This document shows, piece by piece, positions 13,830 to 13,830 of a stretch of 13,830 nt of DNA. Below the pieces are notes generated by a model. That model was given only the letters and a program-made list of their open reading frames with translations, ran no database searches and had not been told where the DNA came from. This DNA is from Verrucomicrobiota bacterium (lineage in GTDB: Bacteria; Verrucomicrobiota; Verrucomicrobiia; Opitutales; Opitutaceae), in the NCBI GenBank assembly GCA_023410155.1, contig JAEYQF010000268.1, forward strand, positions 1 through 13,830, read 5' to 3'. Position 1 is the stretch's first letter. Each line of letters opens with the position of its first letter. Position numbers and translations under genes: made by a program.

Positions 13830-13830
13830 G

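Overview
The window is GC-rich, densely coding bacterial DNA. Its gene content suggests a Verrucomicrobium of the Opitutaceae type: a large TonB-dependent receptor beside a GPH-type sugar symporter, a LacI regulator and a family 2 glycoside hydrolase, with a REP-type transposase unit and DUF6498-like and OGG-like proteins elsewhere. The assignment is inferred from protein flavour; there is no marker gene. None of the ten visible start codons has a convincing Shine-Dalgarno sequence.

Left part (2-7017, all +): a carbohydrate-use locus. The receptor (its N-terminus lies outside the window) would bring a glycan across the outer membrane. The GPH/MFS symporter would carry it over the inner membrane, and a cytoplasmic GH2 enzyme would hydrolyse it. 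The LacI-type repressor gene sits 7 bp before the GH2 gene and probably senses the sugar. The substrate cannot be read from the sequence.

Middle (7018-7706): a compact unit made of a 154-residue Y1/REP-associated transposase (RAYT) gene on the minus strand between two direct copies of an ~84-bp repeat. Each copy is a head-to-head pair of related 27-nt hairpin elements. The two elements of a pair differ by compensatory base changes and have complementary loops. The transposase has Gln where the first His of its HUH metal motif should be. This unit is the most unusual thing in the window. A YqhD-like NADPH-dependent aldehyde reductase (minus) follows, and reads away from a class II-like phosphatidylserine decarboxylase (plus) whose autocleavage site reads GGSC.

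Right part (10002-13829): a tRNA-Leu(UAG) with encoded CCA; a glyoxalase I-like gene overlapping by 4 bp a DUF6498-like membrane protein gene; a 180-bp convergent intergenic region rich in inverted repeats; then, on the minus strand, an apparent three-gene run transcribed from the right edge: the C-terminal part of an OppA-like peptide-binding protein, a small exported protein of unknown function, and an OGG1-type 8-oxoguanine DNA glycosylase with a non-standard base-recognition loop. No gene-free stretch exceeds 300 bases.
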